Of a DNA stretch of 64,000 nt, positions 1 to 8,823 are shown piece by piece (positions within the stretch are counted from its first letter, which is position 1; the number at the start of each line of letters is the position of its first letter). This stretch comes from Lentimicrobium sp. (GTDB taxonomy: Bacteria; Bacteroidota; Bacteroidia; Bacteroidales; Lentimicrobiaceae), in assembly GCA_023957275.1 (NCBI GenBank), contig JAMLHF010000009.1, positions 1 through 64,000 of the forward strand, written 5' to 3'. The position numbers and the translations under genes were made by a program. The notes below the pieces were generated by a model, which had not been told where the DNA came from, ran no database searches, and saw nothing but the letters and a program-made list of their open reading frames with translations.

Positions 1-2
1 CT

Positions 3-66
3 TTGAATCCTTGAATCCTTGAATCCTTGAATCCTTGAATCCTTGAATCTTTGAATCCTTGAATAA
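3..66. repeat. Octamer tandem array TTGAATCY (cut by window start)
   Basis: Eight head-to-tail 8-bp units can be read: five TTGAATCC, one TTGAATCT, one TTGAATCC and a terminal TTGAATAA. The phase is perfect and only the last two bases vary. The array probably continues to the left of the window. It lies just beyond the 3' end of the minus-strand epimerase gene and has the same unit and orientation as the larger array in front of mutB. Confidence 0.95.
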
Positions 67-71
67 AACCT

Positions 72-95
72 GAACACCCGAACACCCGAACACTT
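72..95. repeat. Second octamer array GAACACCC x3
   Basis: Three 8-bp units (GAACACCC, GAACACCC, GAACACTT) follow the TTGAATCY array after a 5-bp gap. The last unit runs into the stop codon of the epimerase gene (TAA on the minus strand, 94-96). The period matches the neighbouring array but the unit sequence differs. Confidence 0.85.
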
Positions 96-945
96 AACCC
101 AGCAAATCCCTCAACGCCCCCTCCACCTCCGGAAAACTGAAAGTAAACCCCGCCTTCAGCAGCCGCCCGGGAATGGCTTTTTGTCCGGTAGTGAGCGCGG
201 AAGCCCCTTCGCCGAACAACAAGCGGAGGGCAAAGGCGGGAACAGGTACAAAAACCGGCCGCCTCAGCACCCTTCCCAGGGCGGAGGTATAACCCTGATT
301 GTCGGTAACCCCGGGGGCCGTCAGGTTAAACGTCCCCGTAAGGCGGCGATCAAGCACAAACATAAAAGCACTGACCAGGTCATCAATATGAATCCATGAG
401 AAACCCTGCCTGCCGCCGGCGATGGGCCCGCCCAGTCCGAGGCGGAAGGGCGTCAGCATTTTGGGCAATGCGCCCCCCTCTTTTGCCAGCACCACCCCCA
501 GCCTGAAAACTGCCAGTCCGGTGGCCGGATCCAGCTGTGCAGCCTCCCCTTCCCACTGCCGGCACACATCGGCCAGAAAACCTTCGGCATAATAAGCATT
601 CTCCTCGGTATTCACCCCTTCATCGCTGTAGATACCCACGGCTGAAGCCGAAATAAACAACTCCGGTTTGCGCTCCGCCAGATTTACAGCTTCCACCAGC
701 TTACGGGTAGTAAGTACACGGCTGTCGAGAATTTCCCGCTTGTAAGCCCTGCTCCAGCGGGCCACGATGGGCGCGCCCGCCAGGTGTATCACGGCCCCGG
801 CATTCTCCACCTTCTCTTTCAGCAAAGCGGGATCGCCGGCAAAATCAGCCCGGCCGGCCGCCGTAACGGTATGGCCCCTTTCCTCCAGGGCGGCCCGCAG
901 CCTGCGCCCAGTCAAACCCGTTGATCCACTGATAAGTATATTCAT
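94..945 (-). CDS. TIGR01777-family NAD(P)-dependent epimerase (SDR39U1/YfcH-like)
   Basis: A 283-residue extended-type short-chain dehydrogenase. The N-terminal Rossmann glycine motif is GSTGLTG (residues 7-13), and IHLAGAPI follows at about residue 53. The C-terminal 60 residues, with a GxxALTTGQKAIPGRLLKAGF-like segment, match the DUF1731 tail that marks the YfcH/SDR39U1 group. The start is ATG at 945 with the nucleotide-binding motif directly behind it, so it is secure. The family is widespread but its substrate is unknown. A single gene, divergent from mutA with about 170 bp between them. The 3' end abuts octamer repeats. Confidence 0.9.
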   Translation of the reverse strand: MNILISGSTGLTGRRLRAALEERGHTVTAAGRADFAGDPALLKEKVENAGAVIHLAGAPIVARWSRAYKREILDSRVLTTRKLVEAVNLAERKPELFISASAVGIYSDEGVNTEENAYYAEGFLADVCRQWEGEAAQLDPATGLAVFRLGVVLAKEGGALPKMLTPFRLGLGGPIAGGRQGFSWIHIDDLVSAFMFVLDRRLTGTFNLTAPGVTDNQGYTSALGRVLRRPVFVPVPAFALRLLFGEGASALTTGQKAIPGRLLKAGFTFSFPEVEGALRDLLG

Positions 946-1039
946 ATTTAAGTTTCTATATGTATTGAAAGTCAGCTTTTTATCCGCTGGCAGGCTGTTA
1001 AATTAAAGCTAAAAAGTGCTTGCAGGATAAAAAAACCTA

Positions 1040-1047
1040 TACCTTTG
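1040..1047 (+). promoter_or_regulatory. Bacteroidota -7 box (TACCTTTG) for mutA
   Basis: TACCTTTG matches the Bacteroidota primary-sigma -7 consensus TAnnTTTG. A TTG at 1020-1022 is a poor, slightly close -33 candidate. A perfect 7-bp hairpin (ACCGCTT at 1049-1055, AAGCGGT at 1061-1067) begins at the predicted transcription start, so the mutA mRNA may begin with a stem-loop in a leader of roughly 65 nt. Confidence 0.6.
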
Positions 1048-1116
1048 CACCGCTTTTTGTAAGCGGTTAACAAACAAGGCGCTAAAAGGTTTCTGTATAA
1101 AATCAATATACCTGCA

Positions 1117-3021
1117 ATGGACAATACGAAGAACACAAATCAGGCGGACAGGCTTTTCGGGGAGTTTCCACCGGTCACTACCGCCGAATGGGAGGCCAGA
1201 ATTCAGGAAGACCTGAAAGGGGCGGATTATGAGAAGAAGCTGATCTGGAAAACCGCCGAAGGATTCGCCGTGAAGCCTTATTACCGTTCCGGCGATATGG
1301 AAGGCCTTGCTTCGTTCGGGGATGCCCTTCCCGGACAGTTCCCCTATCTCAGGGGCAATAAAGCGGATGGCAACAAATGGCGCATATGCCAGGACATTGA
1401 AACAGCCAATCCGGCCAACGCCAACGCCCTTGCCCGCGAGGTGATCGCCAAAGGCGCTGACGCACTCTCTCTCAATGCCGGAAATATTGACAATACCGCC
1501 TCACTGAAAACATTGCTCGAAGGAATAGACACAGGCAAAATTTCGCTCAATTTCAATTCCGCAAAATCATACCCTGCCCTTGCCGGGATGCTGGTTCAGC
1601 ATTTGGGCGAAGCGGCCGGCAAAACCTGCGGCTCCTTCGACTGCGACCCGCTGAGCTATGTGCTGCTGAAAGGAAATTACCACACTTCGCGTGAGAAAGA
1701 TCTCGGTGAGGTAACGGAGCTGGTAGAAAACTACGGCGATAAACTTCCGCATTTCAGGCTGATCACCATCAACGGCCACTACTTCCACAATTCAGGGGCC
1801 ACCCTCACCCAGGAACTGGCATTTGCCCTTGCCTCGGGCAATGAATACATGGCCCTGCTCACCTCAGCAGGCATTCCGGCCGGCAAAGCCGCGGAAAGCA
1901 TGATTTTCGTATTTGCAACGGGCGGAAACTATTTTATGGAAATCGCCAAACTGCGTGCCGCCCGCTTATTGTGGGCACGCATTGTGGAACAGTATCAGCC
2001 CGCTTCCCCCGAAAGCGCTAAAATGCGTATCCATTCGGTGACAGCCAACTGGAACAAAACCATATACGATCCTTATGTAAACATGCTGCGTACCACCACC
2101 GAGGCCATGTCGGCCGCGCTGGGCGGAGCTGATATGATTACGGTACTTCCTTTCGACCTCAACTACAAGGAACCGGACGGATTCTCCATGCGTATGGCCC
2201 GCAACCAGCAGATTATCCTGAAGGAAGAATCGAGCCTCGATAAAGTGGTTGACCCGGCCGCCGGCTCCTACTACATCGAAAACCTCACCGCTTCGCTGGC
2301 CGATGCCGCCTGGAGGCTCTTCCTCGAAGTGGAAGAAAAAGGAGGCATGACCGAAGCCGTACAATCCGGCTTTATCCAGAACAGTGTGGCCGCCAGCGCC
2401 GCGCAGAAAAACGCTGAGATTGCCGCACGCCGCACCGTAATGCTGGGAACCAACCAGTATCCCAATATGACGGAAAATATGCTGGATAAGATTCAGACCG
2501 ATGAGGAAGAGGAAGATGCTGAAATTACAGACCCCGTTCCGGTATATAAAACAATGGAGCCTTACCGTGGCGCCGATGCTTTTGAAGACCTGAGGCTGGC
2601 AACCGAGATTTACGAATCGGAAGAAGGACACCGTCCGCACGTCTTCCTGCTTGCCACCGGCAACCTGGCCATGCGTAAGGCAAGGGCGGGCTTCAGTACC
2701 AACTTCTTCGGATGCGCCGGTTATAAAGTCACCGACAATGCAGGGTTCAACACCGTGGACGAAGGCGTGAAAGCGGCCCTGGAGGCAAAAGCCGACATCG
2801 TTGTGCTTTGCAGCAGCGACGAGGAGTATGCCGATATCGCCCCTACCGCGGCCCGGGCACTGAAAGCCGCCAGACCTGAAATCCAGGTGGTGGTGGCCGG
2901 TTTCCCGAAAGAGCTGGTTGAACAACTGAAAGCTGCCGGCGTGGATGAGTTTATCCATGTGCGCACCAATGTGCTGGAAACCCTATATGCCTTCCAGCAA
3001 AAACTGGGCGTCATGCTGTAA
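1117..3021 (+). CDS. mutA: Methylmalonyl-CoA mutase small (beta) subunit
   Basis: A 634-residue mutase-family subunit that pairs with MutB to interconvert methylmalonyl-CoA and succinyl-CoA in propionate metabolism. Residues about 30-480 form the TIM-barrel mutase domain (ANWNKTIYDPYVNMLRTT and DPAAGSYYIENLT are recognisable). Residues about 500-634 form a cobalamin-domain fold. At the position of the DxHxxG cobalt-ligand loop it has TGNLAMRKA, so it cannot supply the lower-ligand histidine. This is normal for the non-catalytic small subunit. The ATG at 1117 follows a TAnnTTTG promoter. mutB lies 308 bp downstream on the same strand, separated by an octamer repeat array. No mutase chaperone (MeaB) or epimerase is visible nearby. 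Confidence 0.95.
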   Translation: MDNTKNTNQADRLFGEFPPVTTAEWEARIQEDLKGADYEKKLIWKTAEGFAVKPYYRSGDMEGLASFGDALPGQFPYLRGNKADGNKWRICQDIETANPANANALAREVIAKGADALSLNAGNIDNTASLKTLLEGIDTGKISLNFNSAKSYPALAGMLVQHLGEAAGKTCGSFDCDPLSYVLLKGNYHTSREKDLGEVTELVENYGDKLPHFRLITINGHYFHNSGATLTQELAFALASGNEYMALLTSAGIPAGKAAESMIFVFATGGNYFMEIAKLRAARLLWARIVEQYQPASPESAKMRIHSVTANWNKTIYDPYVNMLRTTTEAMSAALGGADMITVLPFDLNYKEPDGFSMRMARNQQIILKEESSLDKVVDPAAGSYYIENLTASLADAAWRLFLEVEEKGGMTEAVQSGFIQNSVAASAAQKNAEIAARRTVMLGTNQYPNMTENMLDKIQTDEEEEDAEITDPVPVYKTMEPYRGADAFEDLRLATEIYESEEGHRPHVFLLATGNLAMRKARAGFSTNFFGCAGYKVTDNAGFNTVDEGVKAALEAKADIVVLCSSDEEYADIAPTAARALKAARPEIQVVVAGFPKELVEQLKAAGVDEFIHVRTNVLETLYAFQQKLGVML

Positions 3022-3028
3022 ACCTGCA

Positions 3029-3061
3029 TTGAAATTTTTGAATCTTTGAATCTTTGAACCG
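3029..3061. repeat. Short degenerate TTGAATCT octamer run after mutA
   Basis: Starting 8 bp after the mutA stop codon there are two intact TTGAATCT units (3038-3053), flanked by degenerate units TTGAAATT and TTGAACCG. The segment between this run and the main array (3062-3147) includes CCACGAATGCACGAATACAC, a low-complexity motif, and nothing gene-like. Confidence 0.85.
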
Positions 3062-3147
3062 ACCGAAAGGAGCTCAGCGAAGCTAATCTTTTAAGCCACG
3101 AATGCACGAATACACTTTTTTTGAATCCTATACCCGCTTTAGCGGAA

Positions 3148-3323
3148 TTGAATTTTTGAATCTTTGAATCTTTGAATCTTTGAATCCTTGAATCTTTGAA
3201 TCTTTGAATCCTTGAATCCTTGAATCTTTGAATCTTTGAATCTTTGAATCCTTGAATCTTTGAATCCTTGAATCTTTGAATCCTTGAATCCTTGAATCTT
3301 TGAATTTTTGAATCCTTGAATTA
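3148..3323. repeat. Octamer tandem array TTGAATYY, 22 units, ending 6 bp before mutB
   Basis: Twenty-two consecutive 8-bp units with no insertion or deletion. Positions 1-6 (TTGAAT) are invariant in all 22. Positions 7-8 are CC, CT, TT or (last unit) TA. The final unit ends at 3323 and the mutB ATG begins at 3330, so the array forms the whole immediate 5' flank of mutB. On the minus strand the repeat is open in every frame, because an 8-bp period cycles all three frames through the same eight codons (reading FKDSRIQG). On the plus strand it is full of TGA stops. Confidence 0.95.
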
Positions 3324-3329
3324 AAAAAT

Positions 3330-5465
<2,136 letters not shown>

Positions 5466-5490
5466 ACCTGCCGGCATCAACCTGCATACC

Positions 5491-5536
5491 TGACCTGACA
5501 AGTTTTCTTCCAACTTGTCAGGTCATCTTTTTTTAG
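5491..5536 (+). terminator. Rho-independent terminator after mutB (14-bp stem)
   Basis: Arms at 5491-5504 and 5512-5525 pair perfectly over 14 bp around a 7-nt loop (TTCTTCC). They are followed by TCTTTTTTTAG. A second hairpin with the same loop and flank lies at 5863, so this terminator is also a member of a repeat family. Confidence 0.85.
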
Positions 5537-5565
5537 TTAACGCGCGTCTTCAGACGCGTGCCTCG
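5537..5565. repeat. Palindromic REP-like element, copy 1
   Basis: The core CGCGTCTTCAGACGCG is self-complementary over 7+7 bp with a 2-nt centre. It is preceded by GTTAACG and followed by TGCCTCG. Three further copies or variants follow within 400 bp (about 5579, 5710 and 5906). Confidence 0.85.
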
Positions 5566-5571
5566 AACCTT

Positions 5572-5833
5572 TCCTTTTGTTAGCGCGCGTCTTCAGACGC
5601 GTGCCTCGGACCTCAACAGAATAAAACCTGCATAACCTACCCCGCGCAAAGCCGCCACGACGCAAAGATTATTCTGCGTCCCCGCAATTCCTCAGTTAAC
5701 GAATCTTTTGTTAGCGCGCGTCTTCAGACGCGTGCCTCGGACCTCAACAGAATAAAACCTGCATAACGTACCCCACACAAAGTCACAATGACGCAATGAT
5801 TATTCTGCGTCCCCGCAATTCCAGACTTCTCCA
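5572..5833. repeat. 131-bp direct tandem duplication carrying REP-like palindromes
   Basis: Two successive copies of a block of about 131 bp (approximately 5572-5702 and 5703-5833). Each begins with TTTTGTTAGCGCGCG plus the CGCGTCTTCAGACGCG palindrome. It continues through CCTCAACAGAATAAAACCTG and a second inverted repeat (GACGCA...TGCGTC), and ends at CCCCGCAATTCC. The copies differ at scattered bases, so the duplication is not fresh. A truncated third occurrence of GACGCAATGATTATT ends near 6101. Confidence 0.85.
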
Positions 5834-5862
5834 CAGGGCCAAACCACAACAAGCAACGACCT

Positions 5863-5907
5863 GACCTAACAAGTCTTCTTCCGACTTGTTAGGTCTTCTT
5901 TCTTTAG
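5863..5907 (+). terminator. Second copy of the terminator-like hairpin
   Basis: Arms at 5863-5875 and 5883-5895 form a perfect 13-bp stem around the same TTCTTCC loop as the hairpin at 5491, followed by TTCTTTCTTTAGTTAACGCGCG. Relative to the first copy two stem pairs have changed on both arms, so pairing is preserved. It is not next to the end of any gene, so it is a repeat family member rather than a needed terminator. Confidence 0.75.
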
Positions 5908-5955
5908 TTAACGCGCGTCTTTCCCGCCAAGAGGCGGGACGTGCCTCGGACCTTT
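5906..5955. repeat. REP-like element, variant copy with internal hairpin
   Basis: GTTAACGCGCGTCTTTCCCG starts like the other REP-like elements. The central palindrome is replaced by an insertion that forms its own stem (CCCGCC AAGA GGCGGG) before the common GTGCCTCGGACC tail resumes. Confidence 0.7.
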
Positions 5956-5994
5956 CAATGGGTAATCACGGACCTTTCAATTATGATTCTGTCC

Positions 5995-6032
5995 CGGTGG
6001 TCGGCGATTCCGATCGCCATCGGAACGAGACC
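5995..6032 (-). repeat. Dispersed repeat with TTCCGAT/ATCGGAA palindrome, copy A
   Basis: The minus strand carries GGTCTCGTTCCGATGGCGAT and then GGAATCGCCGACCACCG. It is nearly identical to the plus-strand sequence at 49516-49554, 43.5 kb away. The core is a 7-bp inverted repeat (TTCCGAT, ATCGGAA) with a 4-nt centre. Short open frames crossing this stretch are repeat-derived. Confidence 0.75.
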
Positions 6033-6380
6033 ATCCGGGATAACCTTTCCCACGCAAAGCCCCCGCCACAGCGGGGCAAGCTGCAATGACGCAATGATTA
6101 TTTTTTACATTTTCCTTTCACTTTCATCCTCTCTACCCTTCCCTGTTGGCGCAGACGTCCCGTCCGTGCCTAAGGTTTGATTTATCAAGGTTTAAACATC
6201 TCTATTACACCTAACAGGTTAAAAGAAAACCTGTCAGGAGCATCCTATTAATGGCTTGCACGAACATCATTATTTTTAACTCTTCTCGCTTTCCCTCACT
6301 CCCTCTCCCCTTGTCTCCTTGTCCCTCGTCCCGGTCCCTGAGCGGCGGTTGTTGAGCGTAGCCGAAACAAGCCGAAGGGC

Positions 6381-6510
6381 CGTCCCTCGTCCCCCCTTCA
6401 GCGTCCCTCGCCCCTCCTTCAGGCGTCCCTCGCCCCTTCTTCAGGCGTCCCTCGTCCCTTCTTCAGGCGTCCCTCGCCCCTCCTTCAGGCGTCCCTCGTC
6501 CCCCCTTCAG
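6381..6510. repeat. 22-bp minisatellite, six units
   Basis: Six tandem units of 21-22 bp with consensus CGTCCCTCGYCCCYYCTTCA plus GG, followed by a partial unit CGTCCCTTTG. Unit boundaries fall at 6381, 6402, 6424, 6446, 6468 and 6490. The first and last units lack the final G pair. The array ends directly in front of the putative promoter of the DUF4838 gene. The preceding 6330-6380 holds a GC-rich element (GTTGTTGAGCGTAGCCGAAA) that resembles a common Bacteroidota intergenic repeat. Confidence 0.9.
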
Positions 6511-6516
6511 CGTCCC

Positions 6517-6548
6517 TTTGCATCATTTCGAAAAAAACTGCATCTTTG
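6517..6548 (+). promoter_or_regulatory. Putative -33/-7 promoter touching the DUF4838 start codon
   Basis: TTTG at 6517-6520, a 20-nt spacer and CATCTTTG at 6541-6548 fit the Bacteroidota promoter pattern TTTG-N19-21-TAnnTTTG with one mismatch in the -7 box. The ATG at 6553 lies only 4 bp beyond the -7 box, so a transcript from here would be leaderless or nearly so. Confidence 0.45.
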
Positions 6549-6552
6549 ACTC

Positions 6553-8811
6553 ATGAAATACCTAAAACGCATTGCACTCCTCCCGGCACTGATTCTTTCC
6601 TGCCTGCTGCATGCACAACCACCGCAGCACCGGATTGCCACGGCTGGCAAAGCGCGCTACGCCATTATCCTCAGCCGCGATGCTGACTCCCTTACCCGCT
6701 TTGCCGCGGATGAACTGCAGGACTACCTTTTCAGGATTTCCGGAGCGCAGGTCAGGATCGCCGATAAGCCCGTGAAAAGGTTCAAATCAATATTTATCGG
6801 TAAGGAGTGGTTTGCCAAAAAAGCGGCTTCCGGCAGGCTCGAAGCCATGAACGACGACGGTTTCTGCATTTTCAGCGAAGACGGTCACTTGTACCTCGGC
6901 GGGAAACGGCCGGTGGGCGATATTTACGCGGTTTATACCCTTTTACAGGACTATGCCGGTTGCCTTTGGCCAGGCAACGGCGAGGTTTATATCCCGGAAA
7001 AACCGGATCTCAACCTGCCGGAGATTTCCCTGTTTTCACAACCGGATTTCCGTTTCCGCCATCCGCACTTTCCTGACAAGAACAAACCGGAATACTACTT
7101 CCCGGCCCGCACACATCCCATGGATGAATGGGGCATGTTTGTACATACCTTCCACAAACTGATGCCGCCCGAAACATACTTCGGCAGTCATCCTGAATAT
7201 TACTCCCTGGTAAACGGCAAAAGAATCCGCGACGGACAGCTATGCCTCAGCAATCCGGATGTGATCCGCCTACTGACCGAAAACCTCAGGGAAGAAATGA
7301 AGAAAAAACCGGATTGTACTTATTGGTCGGTATCGCAAAACGACTGCATCAACTATTGCGAGTGCGAAAAATGCCAGGCCCTGTACGATCAGTATGGAAG
7401 CATTTCGGGGGCGTATGTCAGCATGGCCAATCAGATCGCGCGGCAGTTCCCGGATAAGCAGATATCCACCCTTGCGTACCAGTTTACGCGCTCCGCTCCC
7501 ACGGCCATCGTGCCCGACAGCAACGTGAACATAATGTTCTGCTCCATAGAGTGCAACCGCAGCCAGCCGCTGGCAACGGATCCGCGCAGCGCTGACTTTG
7601 TGAAGGACATGAAAGACTGGTCTTCCCTTACGGACAATATTTTCATGTGGGATTACGTGGTGCAGTTCAAGACCTTCACGGGTCCCTTCCCGAACTTCAG
7701 CGTGCTGCAGCCAAACATCCGTCTCTTCCGCGAGCACGGGATTCCTATGATGTTTCAGCAGGGAAGCGGCAACTCCTGGTCCGACTTCAGCGAATACAAG
7801 CAGGCGCTAATTTCCAGGCTGCTTTGGGATGCGGATATGAACGAGCCCGCTTTCCGCGAAAAGTTTTTCCATGCCTTTTACGGTGCTGCGGCTGACGTGA
7901 TGCTTGAATACTTTGAGCTGGTCCAACATGAGATGGAAAAGCAGGCCGCCACACGTACGCTGGATATCTACGGCTATCCGGCGCTCTACTCCGGATGGTT
8001 TCTGAAACCTGAACTGCTGATCCGTTACCGTAAGATGATGGACAGCGCCCAGCTCCTCGTGCAGGAAGATCCGGTGCGGCTGAAACGGCTACTCCGGCAG
8101 CGATGCAGTGTGGATTTCGCCTTTCTCGATGTCGCCCTCAGCCTCAACCACCCCGCGCTGTCGTTTTACCAAATGCAGGATGGGCGGCGGACCATCGACC
8201 CTGTGATGAAGGATTACCTGGACCAGTTTGTGCGGAACTGTGAGGCTACAGGAATAAAAACAATCGATGAAAACGGCTACGCACCCGAAGCCTACAGAAC
8301 CCAGGCGCTGAATGTGGCGGCCATGGCGGTAAAGCCGAACAAGGCTGCCGGTAAACAGATTTCTTCACTTACGCCGGTCTCTCCCCTTTACGATGTTGGC
8401 GGCACCCGCGCGCTCACCGACGGGCTGTTCGGCGGGCAGCACTTCAGGCTGAACTGGATGGGATATCAGGGGTATGATATGGAAGTGCTGATAGATTTCG
8501 GGCAGGCGGAAACCTTCAGCAGGGTGGAAACCAACTTCTTCCTCGACCTGGTAAGCTGGATCTTTCTTCCTCTGGAGGTAAGGATAGAAGTTTCGGACAA
8601 CGGTAAGAATTTCAGAACCGTACATACAGAAAAAATTCCCGAACCGGTCCGGAATTTCGGACAAAAACCGGTGCACTTCAGTTTCTCCTTTCCGGAAACG
8701 GGGGCAAAGTTCCTCAAAGTAACAGCCATCAGCCACAAAACCTGTCCCGACTGGCACCGCGGCGCCAATCAGCCGGCGTGGATATTTATCGATGAGCTGG
8801 TGGTGGAGTAG
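6553..8811 (+). CDS. DUF4838 domain secreted protein with C-terminal discoidin-like domain
   Basis: A 752-residue protein with an N-terminal signal peptide (MKYLKRIALLPALILSCLLHAQ). After it comes a segment like the N-terminal domain of alpha-glucuronidases and GH20 enzymes (AADELQDYLFRISGAQV, about residue 55). Then comes a barrel-like DUF4838 region with the four-cysteine stretch CINYCECEKCQALYDQYG (about residue 265). The last 150 residues resemble an F5/8 type C fold (LTDGLFGGQHF, VLIDFGQAETFSRVE). DUF4838 proteins are usually placed with polysaccharide degradation, but no activity can be assigned here. A single gene, convergent with PPK2 (12 bp between stops). No SusC/SusD pair is nearby, so it is not part of a recognisable polysaccharide utilisation locus. 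The start is fixed by the signal peptide. Confidence 0.8.
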   Translation: MKYLKRIALLPALILSCLLHAQPPQHRIATAGKARYAIILSRDADSLTRFAADELQDYLFRISGAQVRIADKPVKRFKSIFIGKEWFAKKAASGRLEAMNDDGFCIFSEDGHLYLGGKRPVGDIYAVYTLLQDYAGCLWPGNGEVYIPEKPDLNLPEISLFSQPDFRFRHPHFPDKNKPEYYFPARTHPMDEWGMFVHTFHKLMPPETYFGSHPEYYSLVNGKRIRDGQLCLSNPDVIRLLTENLREEMKKKPDCTYWSVSQNDCINYCECEKCQALYDQYGSISGAYVSMANQIARQFPDKQISTLAYQFTRSAPTAIVPDSNVNIMFCSIECNRSQPLATDPRSADFVKDMKDWSSLTDNIFMWDYVVQFKTFTGPFPNFSVLQPNIRLFREHGIPMMFQQGSGNSWSDFSEYKQALISRLLWDADMNEPAFREKFFHAFYGAAADVMLEYFELVQHEMEKQAATRTLDIYGYPALYSGWFLKPELLIRYRKMMDSAQLLVQEDPVRLKRLLRQRCSVDFAFLDVALSLNHPALSFYQMQDGRRTIDPVMKDYLDQFVRNCEATGIKTIDENGYAPEAYRTQALNVAAMAVKPNKAAGKQISSLTPVSPLYDVGGTRALTDGLFGGQHFRLNWMGYQGYDMEVLIDFGQAETFSRVETNFFLDLVSWIFLPLEVRIEVSDNGKNFRTVHTEKIPEPVRNFGQKPVHFSFSFPETGAKFLKVTAISHKTCPDWHRGANQPAWIFIDELVVE

Positions 8812-8823
8812 TATCGCCTGAAC

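Noticed and set aside
1..66. CRISPR array at the window edge
   Set aside because: Units are 8 bp with no spacers. The same holds for 3148-3323. No cas gene is present.
1040..1116. Cobalamin riboswitch in the mutA leader
   Set aside because: The leader is only about 65 nt and lacks a B12-box or multi-stem layout. A B12 riboswitch needs around 200 nt.
1966..2958. 330-codon open frame antisense to mutA
   Set aside because: It is the shadow of a GC-rich, strongly conserved gene. The translation shows no family, and mutA is certain.
5886..6549. Several 60-80 codon plus-strand frames in the repeat island
   Set aside because: They are translations of palindromic repeats and of the 22-bp minisatellite, with no homology or promoter.
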